DNA of 64,000 bases from Linnemannia elongata. Taxonomy: Eukaryota; Mortierellomycota; Mortierellomycetes; Mortierellales; Mortierellaceae. Below, piece by piece: positions 47,080 to 59,271 of the stretch (position 1 is the stretch's first letter; every line of letters starts with the position of its first letter). The position numbers were made by a program, and so were the translations under genes. The stretch spans positions 744,001-808,000 of the forward strand of contig JAXBDG010000008.1 of NCBI GenBank assembly GCA_036320915.1. Direction: 5' to 3'. A model generated the notes under the pieces. It was not told where the DNA came from. It ran no database searches and worked only from the letters and a program-made list of their open reading frames with translations.

Positions 47080-48939
47080 AAACACAGTGGAACGGCATCC
47101 TCATATACATACTGCCGATTGGTGTATCCTATGTCTTGGGCTGCTCTGGGCTTTTTATCGGCAAAACAGGCATGGAGGACAACAGCCCTTCAACTTTGTT
47201 GTTTTCAGTAATGTTGTTGGCCTTTCGGCGGTGATATAAATGCACCATCGTTAAAGAAAAAAATAAGGAGTTTTGCACTGCCACCTTCAGCCTTTCAAAC
47301 AAGGTTGCTGATGAAAACACATGCATTTCCTGTATCTACTATGAGGTGCGATTTTTTACAAGGATTGTTGAAAGTTGAATGAGTAAGCAGACATAAATGT
47401 CGATTCTTATGCTCATAGTCGACTTAAAGGGCCAGGTCGCATTGGCAAACGATTCGCTGTAACCTATCCTTTGACATGGTTCTAACTTTTTGTTTTTGAG
47501 ACGTTTAGTAATTGATTGTCGGTGCGTGAAATAAAGAAATAGTTGCTCTAGCCTTTTATTGATGATACAACCGACCGTGCGAGTTACGCCCAGTATGTGC
47601 CCATGAAGTTATATAATTTAATAGAGTACTCCTTCGAAGGAAGGGGAGCGGCGACAAACAGAGGTCAAAAACGTTTTAGATGGACCATCCGGACTCTTGC
47701 GCTTTTCCTTTCATCTTTTTCTTTCTCAATGCCCCTGCCTCGCCTAAAAAAAACGAAACTTTAATTTTTTGCCAAGAGTTGAACCTTTTGGTAAACTCTA
47801 AATATTTCATGGTCCCCTGAAAAGTCTTCGAAAACAAGGATAGGCGTTCCACTCTCTCCCACTCCCTTTACGCTTTATGATGCTGTACTCTTGATCGACC
47901 TTTTGATCCATCCCATCTCTAATAGACGCGTTTTACCACTATTCGTTATTTCAAGTATGTTTATAGATGTTCTTTCTGTTCGCCCTGCCAGCACTGCCAC
48001 CACAGCTCGTGCCAGCTTCCAGTTGACCGTGATATATTTATTTATTTTTTTTGGAAAGAAGGGGGGGGGGGAGGTGAGGAAGGGGCTCCAAGAAGGGGAC
48101 GAATGAAAGGAAAAGTCTGCTGCTGAGAAAGAAAAGGGAGATCCGTTATTCATGCAGCGGTCGGAATGAACACCAAGGAAGGAAAAAGAAGATAAAAGTC
48201 GTCGAGAAAAATAAAAATGGGTACACAGATAGAGGTAGGGAAAGGGATCCATTTATGCAGTGCAGGCTTTGATTCCCTTCCCAATTTTCCTTCCATCTGC
48301 TTCACTGCCTCGCCCATATTTGTTGTTGTTTGTTTACATGGTACTTTGATAAAGTTACTCTGTGTTTACAACAACAGAAAAGCTGTAAAAGAGCTCTTTG
48401 TCATGGGATTAGCCCAGCGAGGGCCTGGATCGAAGAGAAGAGAAAGGAAAAGCGGGCAGCAGAAGGAGAGAGACAAAACGATGTGCGAATTAGAAAAGGT
48501 GAGAAAAAAGTACCGAGGGACGGGGCACAGAGGGAAGGGAATGAGGAATAAGTCATAGAGAGAATATGTGCTGAGTTTGACCAATTGTTGGCGAATAAAG
48601 ACTACAGCAGAACAGAGCAGCTACCGAGATAGAGTTGTGGTATGGCGTGGCCATCGTGTCCGTTTATCCATCACCCGATTTTTATTCTCGATATGAGCTC
48701 ACATCTCCACTTATTCACCTTCCTATTCTTCTTGAAGTGTGCACCTTCCCCTGCTCTTTCCCTACTTCCTTTTTTCCTCCTTTCTTTTTTCCAGCAGGGT
48801 CGCCCGACGACTCTATTCCTCTCTCTTCACTTTTCGCCTTCTTCGCATCTTTCCTTACCCTTCACTTGATTCCTCCTCACTACACCACACAGGAACCACT
48901 TCCTCTCTTCTTTCGATACCCCTCCATCACCTCCTCCTA
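47080..48939. other. K3-K4 spacer
   Basis: TTGCACTGCCAC lies at 47273-47284, 194 bases after the K3 end, nearly the same offset as after K1. A G run occurs near 48061-48071. The final 300 bases form the C/T-rich K4 leader; the long in-frame extension of K4 through it was not accepted. No gene and no kelch remnant is seen in the remaining 1.3 kb. Confidence 0.45.
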
Positions 48940-51245
48940 ATGTCTAATTTCAAAATTAGGCGACACAAGTATCCACTGGATAAACAACGCCCAGTTACCA
49001 CACGGTCCTCTTCTCCTCTCGTACAACTCTTTTTAATTGCCGTCGCCTCCTCAGCCATCCTCCCAAATCCAGCACTAGCACAAACCCCTGTACCAGTGTG
49101 CTGTATGGCTACCGCAATCTCAGACGACAGCTATCTATACATCCAAGGAGGATTCACAACGACCGCGACCCTCAGGACCGCTGTGCCACAGTTCGTTGCC
49201 CTAGATCTGGCAGTCGAAATCTGGTCAACTTCTTCTCCACCGTGGAAATGGCTTCCAAGTATCGGGGGAACGCCGCCTCCCACGTCCACTTGGCACTCGA
49301 TGGCGGTATCAAAGGATCGAGGAAACCTCTTTATCTGGGATCCTTTCCAGACAAACGCATGGTGGACGTACAACATCGGTGCACGATACTGGACTAGTTA
49401 CTACATCCCTCTCAACGTCACTATGCAGCCCGGCATCCGGAACGGAGTTGACATGAATACAGGAATCGTCTTTATCCCAGGGGGAGCCGACAATGGAACA
49501 CAGATGATCATGAACACCCCCGGGAACTCTTCGGTCCCTCTAACGCTCATGCCAACGACTATTTTACCAGCGCCAGTCGTTCGAGCGTCGTTTGTCTGGT
49601 CGACCTATCGGAACTCGTTTTTGCACTACGGTGGGCAGTCGATCGCCGGCAACATTTCCAATCCAAATCTTATCGAGTTCAGTGCCACGGCAGGATGGCA
49701 AGCTGTGGTATGTATGGGCATATTTATCATCAAGCTATCCGTCAAGTCGGGAGAATAAGAACGAGGATGGGGGAGCTCGATATCTAACACTACTATGAAT
49801 CGACTTGATTAGAACACGACTGGACCATCCCCTGGAGATGTCAGTGGTCATTGCATGGTGACAGGCAAGTTGCACCATCCAATAATTTTACCGCTGCAAC
49901 ATCTCTTACTTTGTTACAACCCAACATTTCTGACACCATATCGCCTTTATTTCTCAACCTTATAGCATACAACGGGACGAAAATGATTGTTTTTGGAGGC
50001 GCAGGACTGAATGGGGTCACTAATGCCGACATCCATATTCTCGATATGCCCACACGCGAATGGACTCTCGGACAGTCTGCTAATGCTACCCACGCTCGGC
50101 GCAACATGGCATGCGCAACTTCTGGAGACAGCTTTGTTGCATGGGGAGGTAATATTTCTACCTTTTCTGTATCTATGAGGCGAAAGCAGCAGGCTATTAG
50201 ATACACACGTTATGAACGCCTTCGTTTCTCAATCACATTTGTAGGTGAAAGTGGTCTCGAGAACAAGGATGGCACCCCGATTGTCTATGATATCAGGAAT
50301 AACCAATGGACAAACCTGTTCAGACGCAACACCACGTTGCCGTTGCCAGTGCCCACAGAACCGAGTACGCCAATCAGCACCGTAGCAACAACAAACTTCG
50401 CCGCAATAGGAGGTGGAGTCGCAGGAGCAGTATTGGTCGCTGCTACCGTCGGATTTTTCTTCTACAAGCGACGCAGGCGGACAAAGGCGGACAACAGCAA
50501 CAGCAAGGACGACGATGGCGTTGGCCTTAGTCTCCGGGAGCCACAAAACACCAATGGAGATCGCAGGACGGGACGTCCAGTGTTACACCCACCATCACTG
50601 AAGCCTCGGCCGATAGACGACCGCCAGGCGTTCTTTAGTCACATGGCAGTATCTCCTCCAACATCGCCCCTCTCTGGACCCCATGGCGTTTTGAGAGATC
50701 CACATGGACAGCCACGGTTCGGTGTTATAAACGGAGACAAAGCAGAATGGTTCGACGACAATGACGACAACGACGAGGACAATAATGGACATGATGGTTT
50801 TGAAGCTCCTCATCCTCTTCAACGATCTCCAATGCCGGCTCGGATATCGCACCTGAGTGACAGAACTATGACGATTTCGGGACCATACCAGCATTGGCCA
50901 TTAAGCGACAGTGTCGATATCGACATTAACAAATCCTACGCAGAACAACAGAGTCCTCGTAATCCACAGACACCAGGATCAGAAGGACAGCACTATGAGC
51001 AGACTACAACACAGCCCATTGGCCCACGAGGTCCGCAATGGCGCTCTCAAACCAGTGGCTCTGCTCAGGATATGAGTGCACGGACTGGGTATATGGACAG
51101 GAACCAGTACCTTGGTCGGAGTCAGGAACTTGCGAGGATGATGGAGGCTATTCGTGCTGAACAGGAGGAATTGGAAAGGAGTCGGTTAGAACATGAGTCA
51201 CTGATGAAGAATTATCAGGATCCTCGTTCCTCACCGGATCCATGA
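48940..51245 (+). CDS. Kelch-array gene K4
   Basis: Four exons (48940-49707, 49813-49864, 49966-50148, 50245-51245) give 667 residues. A 25-residue basic N-terminus precedes the signal helix (LVQLFLIAVASSAILPNPAL), then VPVCCMATAISDDSYLYIQG. Blades include WHSMAVSKDRGNLFIWDPF, FVWSTYRNSFLHYGG, MIVFGGAGLNGVTNADIHIL and FVAWGG. The helix is IGGGVAGAVLVAATVGFFFY followed by KRRRR. The tail has LSGPHGVLRDPHGQP, GPRGPQWRSQTSG and the coil RSQELARMMEAIRAEQEELE. Intron 2 begins GCAAGT, a GC donor, since the frame allows no GT site. That intron is about 90% identical to the same intron in K5. Confidence 0.85.
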
Positions 51246-51894
51246 ATGTAAATCAAAAGATAAAACCAATGTCGCAAACACATAAGTAAAGGACGATATA
51301 GGCCAACCATGCATAGCATAATATTCCTTTTAATCCAAGCAGAGGGGTGGAATTCCGTTGCTGAAGGCCATTGATTCGGATGGTCTAGAGCATGCGCCCC
51401 TTGTCATTGTCTGGTATTGTTACTTTGAGCGTCTGCCATTCGTGTCTGAGGTTGCTTTGATTTTTGTTTGTAGCGTAGTTCACTGTAACATCTGGGCCTT
51501 AGCAAAAGAAAAAAAGGCATAAGAAAAGGGGAGGGGGTTTGCACTTTACCCTTTTTGGGTCAGTGTGGGATCTTCGTCTTTCAAGGCGAAGAAAAGAAAC
51601 GCAGGACACAGGATGTCTTTTTTGGGGCTGAACCTGAACCTGAATGGGCCAATGGGGTACTGCGAAACCAAAGGACAACAAAGCAAAAAAGAAAAGAGAA
51701 GGGACGAATGGCGTTCGCTTCATTGTTCTCGCCTCACTTGCTCAACACGCGTTATATCTTTACACCCTCATTCAATCTTTCTTTCATCGTTCGCCACCTC
51801 TTGACTTTTACCGCTTGCCCTTCTCAATATTCATCGCTTACTCTGCCTTTCTTCTCTCTCTCTCTTTACCCTCTTTCCCACATCTTCGTTCATA
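51246..51894. other. K4-K5 spacer
   Basis: No gene is seen. A weaker relative of the shared element (TTTGCACTTTACCC) occurs near 51538. The last 180 bases are the pyrimidine-rich K5 leader. Confidence 0.45.
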
Positions 51895-53977
51895 ATGCAG
51901 AAAAGAAATCTCCCCTTTAGCCATGGCTATCACCCCCGGAGCAGGCAACAAACCTCACCCTCACAATTCCATGTACGCCTCATCCCGTTACTTCTCATCG
52001 CCACCATATTATCCAATTTCTCCACTCCTGCACTGGCACAAGCCCCAGCCCCAGCCCCAGTATGCTGCATGGCCTTTGCCAGCGTAGGCGAGCACCGACT
52101 CTATATCCAAGGGGGTCTCACTGAGACCGGCAGCAACCGATCACCCCTCAACCAATTCATCTCCCTAGACCTAACTGTCGGTTCCTGGTCGACCTCAGCC
52201 CCTCCATGGATATGGCCCCAAACTTTCGGTACCCTCGAACCTCCGTACTCCAGTGGGCACTCGATGACTGCTGGAAGTGCCAATAATGCCCTCTTTATGT
52301 GGGATCCCTTCCAGGCAGGCGTCTATTGGAGCTACGGCACGGTATCCCACGTATGGGGCACGTATGTGAATACGCTTAACACGACCAAGCAAAGCGGGAT
52401 CAAGAATGGGATCGACATGAATTCAGGAATCCTTTATGTCCCTTCTGGAAACAACAACGGGAAGGAAATGATTAGTAACACCCCTGGAGATCCTACCCTT
52501 CTGATTTCGCCCATGCCGACGGCGCTTATGCCTGTGCCTGTTGTTCACGAGTCGTTTCTGTGGTCGACTTATCGGAACAGTTTTTTGCATTATGGTGGGA
52601 GGGCTATAGTCGGGAACACTGGGAACCCTTACCTCAATGAGTACAATACCAACACCCACGAGTGGGCAGCTGTGGTACGTCCTGTTTCTAGTTTCTCATA
52701 GAATTACTATCCACGATACATGAACATATCGGTTCAGTTCAATTAACTTATCATTTTGATCTCGACGACTTCTATTCACTAGGACACGACTGGACCATCC
52801 CCTGGAGATGTCAGCGGTCATTGTATGGTGTCAGGCAAGTTGCACAACCCAATAATTTTACCGTTGCAACATCTCTCACTTTGTTAACAACTCAACATTT
52901 CTGACACCATGTCGCCTTTTATTTCTCCTAATAGCATACAACGGGACGAAAATGATTGTTTTCGGAGGCGCAGGACTGAGTGGGGTCGCCAATGCCGACA
53001 TTCATATTCTCGATATGCTCACACGCGAATGGACCGCTGGCAAGCCCGCCGACGCAATCCAGGCTCGTCAATACATGGCATGTGCTGTTTCTGGCGACAG
53101 CTTCGTTGCCTGGGGAGGTAATGGTCTTGGTTACGGATGATAAGAACGAGTTGACATTGTCGAACACACCTCCTTTGACACACACATGTTGTTTGTCATC
53201 TTTGTAGGTGAGAGCGCCTCGAGGATCAAGGATAAAACTCCAATCGTCTACGATATGAAGAACAACCAATGGACGACTCAGTTCAACCGCTTCATCAATG
53301 GTACATCGACCACCACAGGACCCACTAAAGTAACACCACCACCAACAAATATTGCCGCCATTGGTGGTGGAATTGCTGGTGCGGTCGTAGCGGTGATGGC
53401 ACTTGTTGGATTCCTTTTGTACCGGCGTCGACGAAGGCTAAGGACAAAAACAAGGAACGGCAACCATCAGGACAGGGATGAGGATGAGGAAGGCGTTAGC
53501 CTTGCCCATCGTCAAAAACTGCCTCCAAACAACAATGGCGATATCGAGGCAGAGCGATTCACAGCTTCACATCCACCGCCACTGAAACCTCGTCCTACAG
53601 AGGATCGAGACACGCTCATGAGTCGCTTCTCTACATCCTCCCTGACGGAACTACCACTCGCGGGACCTAATGCCATGCTGAGAGACCCTCACGGACAACA
53701 ACCACCACAGCAATTTACATTCACGAACAATGGTGACAGATCTGGACGAGTCGACGCCAATAACGAAGCTCACGACCAGGTGACCCTACTGCCGGGTCAC
53801 CCATTGAACCAAAGTGACAACATCAATATTTATAAAGGCAGCATCGGCAACCCTCAATCACCACGGAATCCACAAAGCCAGAATCCATACGAGGAGAGGA
53901 GTCAAGAGGTGAGGAGGATGATTGCGAATCTTCAAACTGAGCAAGAGGAATTGCAGAGGGTCTCGGTCAGGAAATGA
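51895..53977 (+). CDS. Kelch-array gene K5
   Basis: Four exons (51895-52674, 52783-52834, 52935-53117, 53208-53977) give 594 residues, the shortest intact member. The signal helix (LIPLLLIATILSNFSTPALA) precedes APVCCMAFASVGEHRLYIQG. Blades include GHSMTAGSANNALFMWDPF, FLWSTYRNSFLHYGG and MIVFGGAGLSGVANADIHIL. The helix is IGGGIAGAVVAVMALVGFLLY followed by RRRRR. The tail has LAGPNAMLRDPHGQQ and a short coil RSQEVRRMIANLQTEQEELQ and lacks the RAPQW block. Intron 2 is GC-AG as in K4, and exon 3 differs little from that of K4. Confidence 0.85.
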
Positions 53978-54676
53978 GATGCTTTCATGCGGGATCAGTA
54001 TGATCCCTCTGCCTCTGCTTCATACATAGCATTCACGTACTCTTACATAAAAAGGATATAGGTAGAAAGACCACCTACCACGCCGCGTTGTAAAAAACCT
54101 CAAAAAAAATGACTATCCATGTACAAGTGGGATATGAGGACACCGATGACAATCCTGAACCATGCTGTCTCTAGCCAAAAAAAAGTCGCAAGCATGCTCG
54201 GGCCTTCCGCTCTCTCTGTATTTTCGTCCTATGTGTGGAATCAACCAAAAGAATTCGGGTGTTGACTTCGTACGGCGGTGCTATAGCCCCACTCGTTTCC
54301 ATTTCTTTCTGTTGTCCCGAGCTGGCCATACATAAAGGAAACAGAAAGTACTGTAGGGAAAAGAAAAAAGGTCGCTTACTGAGAGGTCTGAACTCAAAGA
54401 CAGAGGGACATTACTTCCAAATACCTCCTTTGTGTTGAAACAAATGATTTGTGAACAAAAATACCCTCCAGAGGGACGTAGGGTATGTAAACTAATAAAA
54501 TAAAAGGAAAGGGACACAGACGGAGAGTGAATGAAGAGATGGATGACAGGCGCACGTAAATGCGTCTTCGCCGCTGACTTTTTACCCTCCACAGCTTTCT
54601 TTCACACTTTCTCTTTTCTTTGTCCGTCGCTTTCTTTCTTTCTTCCCATTTGCACTGTCTTCATTTTCCCGCGCTT
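53978..54676. other. K5 downstream spacer
   Basis: No gene, RNA or kelch remnant was recognised in these 700 bases. Confidence 0.4.
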
Positions 54677-54995
54677 TCCTCCTCGATTCCCCCCTCACAA
54701 TCTTGAGGTCCTAGGTTCGAGTCCTGGGAGAGCGTTTGGCTTTGCGCATGATCTCCTCATCTTACTCTCAAGGAGTTGTGGGCTCCTCTCTCTTTCACAG
54801 CACAAAGTCTTCCCTCAAAAACATCAGAGTCTTGCCGCTGCCCCCTGCAAATTTCTTTCTCTAGCATCGTCTTCAAGAAATAAAAACCCCTGGTGGCTTG
54901 TTGCACCACTAGGACTGTTCTCTCCTTACTGAGCCTTCCTACGGGAAGGTTCAATTTTTAAAAAAAAAAAAAAAAAAAAAAATCCTCCTCGATTC
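54677..54995 (+). mobile_element. tRNA-derived SINE-like insertion with 13-bp target-site duplication
   Basis: The same 13 bases, TCCTCCTCGATTC, flank the element at 54677-54689 and 54983-54995. The 293-base insert begins with a tRNA-like anticodon arm (CCTCA...TGAGG) and T arm. The latter holds a perfect RNA polymerase III box B, GGTTCGAGTCC (54714-54724), with a 5-bp T stem. Near the 3' end a hairpin CCTTCC-TACG-GGAAGG (54934-54949) precedes a tail of about 24 A. This is the anatomy of a SINE. The D arm and box A are missing, so the copy is probably 5'-truncated. It lies between K5 and K6 of the kelch array. Confidence 0.75.
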
Positions 54996-55177
54996 TCCAC
55001 CCTCTTTATTCCCAACTCTCCTAGCAACACTCTCGCTCGTCTCGAAAAGCGAACTCTCCGATGAGGCGCCACGGATCATGTCAGGGCAAGTGTGGTAGAG
55101 ACGCCCTACGGTTAACCCTATCTCGTCTCCCGCCTTAACTTCTTCTCACTGCAACAACCATCTTCTTCGCACCAACA

Positions 55178-55402
55178 ATGGCTCAAGCCTCTGCGCCAGT
55201 TAGTTGCATGAAATATACAAGTGAGAAATACCTTTACATCCAAGGAGGATTTACGGCAGTCGGAACCATCAGGACGCAATCCAACCAACTCATTGTACTA
55301 GACCTCGCAGTACCCACCTGGCCACCTTCCAACCCGCCATGGCTATTCCCATCTAGGGATCCAGCGAAGGCCATTGACCTTATTAATATTTTAACGCTCG
55401 CC
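55178..55402 (+). pseudogene. Kelch-array fragment K6: propeller start only
   Basis: The readable part MAQASAPVSCMKYTSEKYLY, then IQGGFTAVGTIRTQSNQLIV, PTWPPSNPPWLFP corresponds to the first blade of the other copies. The signal peptide is missing, and Cys-Cys has become Ser-Cys. Resemblance ends near 55360. No later exons, helix or tail are found before K7. This is a truncated duplicate. Confidence 0.7.
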
Positions 55403-55697
55403 TGAAGGATGTTCTCGATCCTCACGTCTCGAATAGGTTTGTTTACTTTTTGTGAGCCACTCGAAAAATGAATTACCGTTCGTTGCCTCTGTTGTTCATC
55501 TCTTGGCAGGACCTTCTACTTTTTTGAGCAGAGCGAGAGATTCTGCTAACGACAAAAAACAAGTCCACATGCCAACACTCAGGGTAAGAAAAATCGATTG
55601 TCCATGCGACCGATAGGGCAAACACTGCACCGATTGGACGCTCTTAACTCGGCAGCAAGTAACGATCGCGCCGTGTGGACAGAAGGGAAACACTCTC

Positions 55698-55763
55698 CTC
55701 TTTCCTCTTTCCTCTTTCCTCTCTCCTCTCTCCTCTCTCCTCTCTCCTCTGTCCTCTGTCCTC
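55698..55763. repeat. TCCTCTN 7-bp tandem repeat
   Basis: Nine consecutive 7-base units (TCCTCTT, TCCTCTC or TCCTCTG) lie in the spacer between K6 and K7. The runs of each variant are grouped, as expected from slippage. Confidence 0.8.
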
Positions 55764-56809
55764 TTGAACTTGCAGCATGCAAACACACACGCTATGGTCG
55801 CCACTTCTTCTCACCTTTACTTGCCCCATTTCCTCTATGCAACAGACTGCCCAAGTCAATTGACCCACGTTGTGCCAGGTGCAAGTTGAAGGATCATGTC
55901 TTGACGTGCGGTTCCCTCCTACCTTCACACATACCACAGCGCACGGCATGGTTGTTGTTATTTCTTTTTCTCTTTGTTAACGTGCATTGCCACACCCTTT
56001 GGTCTAGAAGCACCATAAACAAACACAAGGGTTAGGGTTATTTTTGGGATGTGTGTTTGTTTACACACACACAGTCCTGTCCCCATTTGCTCACTCAGTC
56101 TTAACCAGTCTCGTCTATCGCTACCCCCCTTAGGCAAGGTCAGCCATGCCCATTCAGATTTAAATAGAAAAGACGATGAATCTTTATCCCTTGTTCCTCA
56201 TCGCTGCTAACCTTCTTTTCAAGAAAAAAACTTTTGTCCAGGGTATCCTACAAAGCGGAAACAGAGGGAGGTCAGAAAAAGGCAAAAAAGATAGAAGAGT
56301 AATGAATAAACTACAGCAGAGAGCGAAGGCGGACATTCCTACAAAAATCCATGGGCTCTTTCTTAACCTCTACTCTTGTTTTTTGGCAAAGAGGCAACCT
56401 AAAAATCAAGAAAAAAAAAAAGAAATAGACAACTGACCATGTGTGCTTGAGAGAGGGAGCAAAGGATGAAAGAGAGAAGAAAGAGGGCCTGGTTTTCGCC
56501 ACTCTGGTCGACTCTTTCTTATCATCATTCGTCCTTTTTCTTTTCTCTTTTGTCGTCTGCAACTTCTCTCTGTCTTTATTTTTCATTTCTCTTGCTTGCA
56601 CCTTCATTTTACTTCTTCGCTTCTTTCCTCTTTCCTCCACCCACACTCACTGACCCTCTCTTCCTGCACCTTATTACCACCGTCGATCCATTCACAACTC
56701 CGCTTCTTCGTTCTCGCCCCCCTCCCCCCTTCGCCCTTTCTCTACCTTCTCTTTCTCACACTATTGCTGCAGGACACTCTCACTCCTCTCAACTAAAACC
56801 AATTGCCCA
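55764..56809. other. K6-K7 spacer
   Basis: No gene is seen. An AGGGTTAGGGTTA stretch near 56029 is only two telomere-like units. The last 300 bases are the C/T-rich K7 leader. Confidence 0.45.
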
Positions 56810-59271
56810 ATGAGGCGACACAGATCGCGCCCGAGTAGTCACGCCCGGGACGCCACACAACCTTCCTATACCCCTTCTTCTATCTCCAACCTCCTCCCTC
56901 TAATTCTCGTCGCCACCTCGGTCATCCTCTCCACAACACCCACCACCCTCGTCTCTGCACAGTCTCCTCAGGCAACATGTTGTATGTCTTATGCCAGTCT
57001 CGACGAAAAAACACTTTACATCCAGGGCGGATACACCACCGTCGGCACTCAAAGAACACAGGTCAATCAATTCGTTGCCCTTGATCTGACAGTACCGTCC
57101 TGGTCAACCTCCAGCCCACCATGGATGACCCCCCCATATAGGTCGGGTATCGCCCCCAACTCTAGTTGGCACTCGATGGCAGTGTCAAAGGACCATGCAA
57201 GTCTCTTTCTCTGGGACCCAATGAGCACCGGCTGGTCGACTTTTAATATTGCTGACAGGACGTGGACCAACACCACTCTCCCTCTTGACGCAACGCGACA
57301 GATTGCAATCCGGAGCGCTGTCGATTACAACACAGGATACGTCTATGTCCCTGCAGGGACCAGCAATGGAACCCAGATGGCCATGAACACTCTATCCTCT
57401 ACTAACTACACGATCTCAGCAATGCCGACGGACCTCATGCCGGTCCCTATCAACCACGAGGCGTTTGTCTGGTCCACAGTCAGAGGCACATTTCTTCACT
57501 ACGGTGGAAAAACCATCTTCGGTGACACTGCCAACCCCTATCTTAACGAATACAGCCCCACGAATGGATGGTCGCGTGTGGTATATTGTCTCTCTTACTT
57601 TCTACTTCAATCAATGGATAAACTAAACAAGAGCGACAAAAAGACGCAGCTCTAACTTGCCACATATCCCAATTGGGCCTTCTTTCGAATAGATCACATC
57701 GGGTCCATCCCCTGGTGATTTGAGTGGGCACTGCATGGTCCCAGGCAAGTACAGCGTTCCAACTGTTATCGCATGCATCTCTAAATCGAAATTTTATGTT
57801 CTGCATCCCACCACTCCCTCTGACCTTTTTGTTTACTTTTTTTTCGCACGGGGATTTGTTTTAATTAATTAGCATATGGAGGCGATAAAATGGTGCTCTT
57901 TGGAGGGACAGACGTGACGGAGAACTCCAGTTCTGCGATCTACATCCTTGATGTGAAGACAGCCCAATGGACTGCCGGCAAGGCTGCAAACGTCAACCAG
58001 GCTCGCTGCAACATGGCATGCGCCGTCGCCGGAGACAGCTTCATCGCTTGGGGAGGTACCGATTGCAACCTTTTTTTTCTTCGCTCAGCATGTTTTACTC
58101 CCTCTGAGATAAGTCAGCAACCATTTAACCATCATCATCTTTCTCTCACATAGGCGACAATAAGCGTGTGAATATGGATGCGACACCAATTGTATACAAC
58201 CTCGTCAGCAACGAATGGAGCACCCAGTTCAACCTAGTATCACCTGTCGGTCCATCACCGCCACCGACTTCTTCAGGACCCAACTATGCAGCGATCGGAG
58301 GCGGTGTCGCCGGTGCCATTGTTCTTCTCGGACTTGTTGCGGTCCTTCTTGTCAAGCGGCGCAAGCGTAACAACAAGAAGAATGGACAAGCTGGTCTGGG
58401 TCACGGATATCAAGAGACAGCAAAATCCAGCGAAGATTCAGTCGTGCCATTTACAGGAACACCTAAACCTCCAAAGTCCGAACCCGTTTCTCAGACATAC
58501 TCTAAGTCTCAACAACAACTCCACCATTACCAACAGGAGCAGGAATACGATCACCATCAGCAGCACCAATACCAGCCAACACCAGAGCCTCGTCCAATAT
58601 CAGGGTATGAATTTCGCTCTCAATCCGGGTATCATTCTCAGCATCCGTCGTACTACTCTAGTCATGTCCCCGCGTTTGCACCATACACCCCTGCACCTCA
58701 ACCACCACCCCTACAACCACGCCCTACCCTGCCGCAGGATTACGTTCCCATGTCACCTATGGACTCTGTCGCCACCACTGTAAACGTCATGCCAGAGGAC
58801 AGGGTGAGTGTCTACAGTCCCACCAGCACATTTGGCCACAGCAGCAGCGGCGGATACACCCGTGATGTCCAGATGTTCTCTCCTACCGCCAGCACTTTTG
58901 CACAAAGCGGCGGTTATTCACGGGATGTTAAACCAATCTCACCCACCAGTGAATACGCCCCAGCAACCTCGGCTCACTTCAGAACCTCGAAGGATCCTCA
59001 TATCTACATGACCCTGGCTCACACACCGATTCCAGGAAACCCACAGTACATCCCCGCGCCATCACCAGCAGATCCAACTACAACCATAGGAACATCACGC
59101 CAGAATCCACAACTCTACCCAGAACCAGGGCCGTCAAACGAGAACCAGCATCTCTTACACCAGACTCAACATCAATTGTCACAACAGCCTCCGTATGATG
59201 GGGCTTGGATCTCACCTGTGACGGGAACAGTACCAGTAGTAAGAGCACCAGGAAATGCGACTATGGAATGA
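56810..59271 (+). CDS. Kelch-array gene K7, with lost C-terminal coiled coil
   Basis: Four exons (56810-57580, 57693-57744, 57873-58055, 58154-59271) give 707 residues. The signal helix (LLPLILVATSVILSTTPTTL) precedes ATCCMSYASLDEKTLYIQGG. Blades include WHSMAVSKDHASLFLWDPM, FVWSTVRGTFLHYGG and SAIYILDVKTAQWTAGKA. The helix is GGGVAGAIVLLGLVAVLLV followed by KRRKR. The tail is unlike the others: Gln/His/Tyr/Pro-rich with a repeated SYSRDVxxxSPT-type unit (GGYTRDVQMFSPT, GGYSRDVKPISPT). It stops at TGA 59269-59271. Coding-like sequence continues in the same frame to 59397 with one further TAA, and it encodes a recognisable coil. Intron 2 is GC-AG. Confidence 0.85.

Noticed and set aside
54674..54737. 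Complete tRNA gene around GGTTCGAGTCC
   Set aside because: There is no D arm or box A, and the apparent acceptor-stem partner CGCTTTC overlaps the target-site duplication outside the insert. It fits a truncated SINE head better.
56028..56041. Telomere-like AGGGTTAGGGTTA
   Set aside because: Only two units within ordinary sequence and no subtelomeric context.
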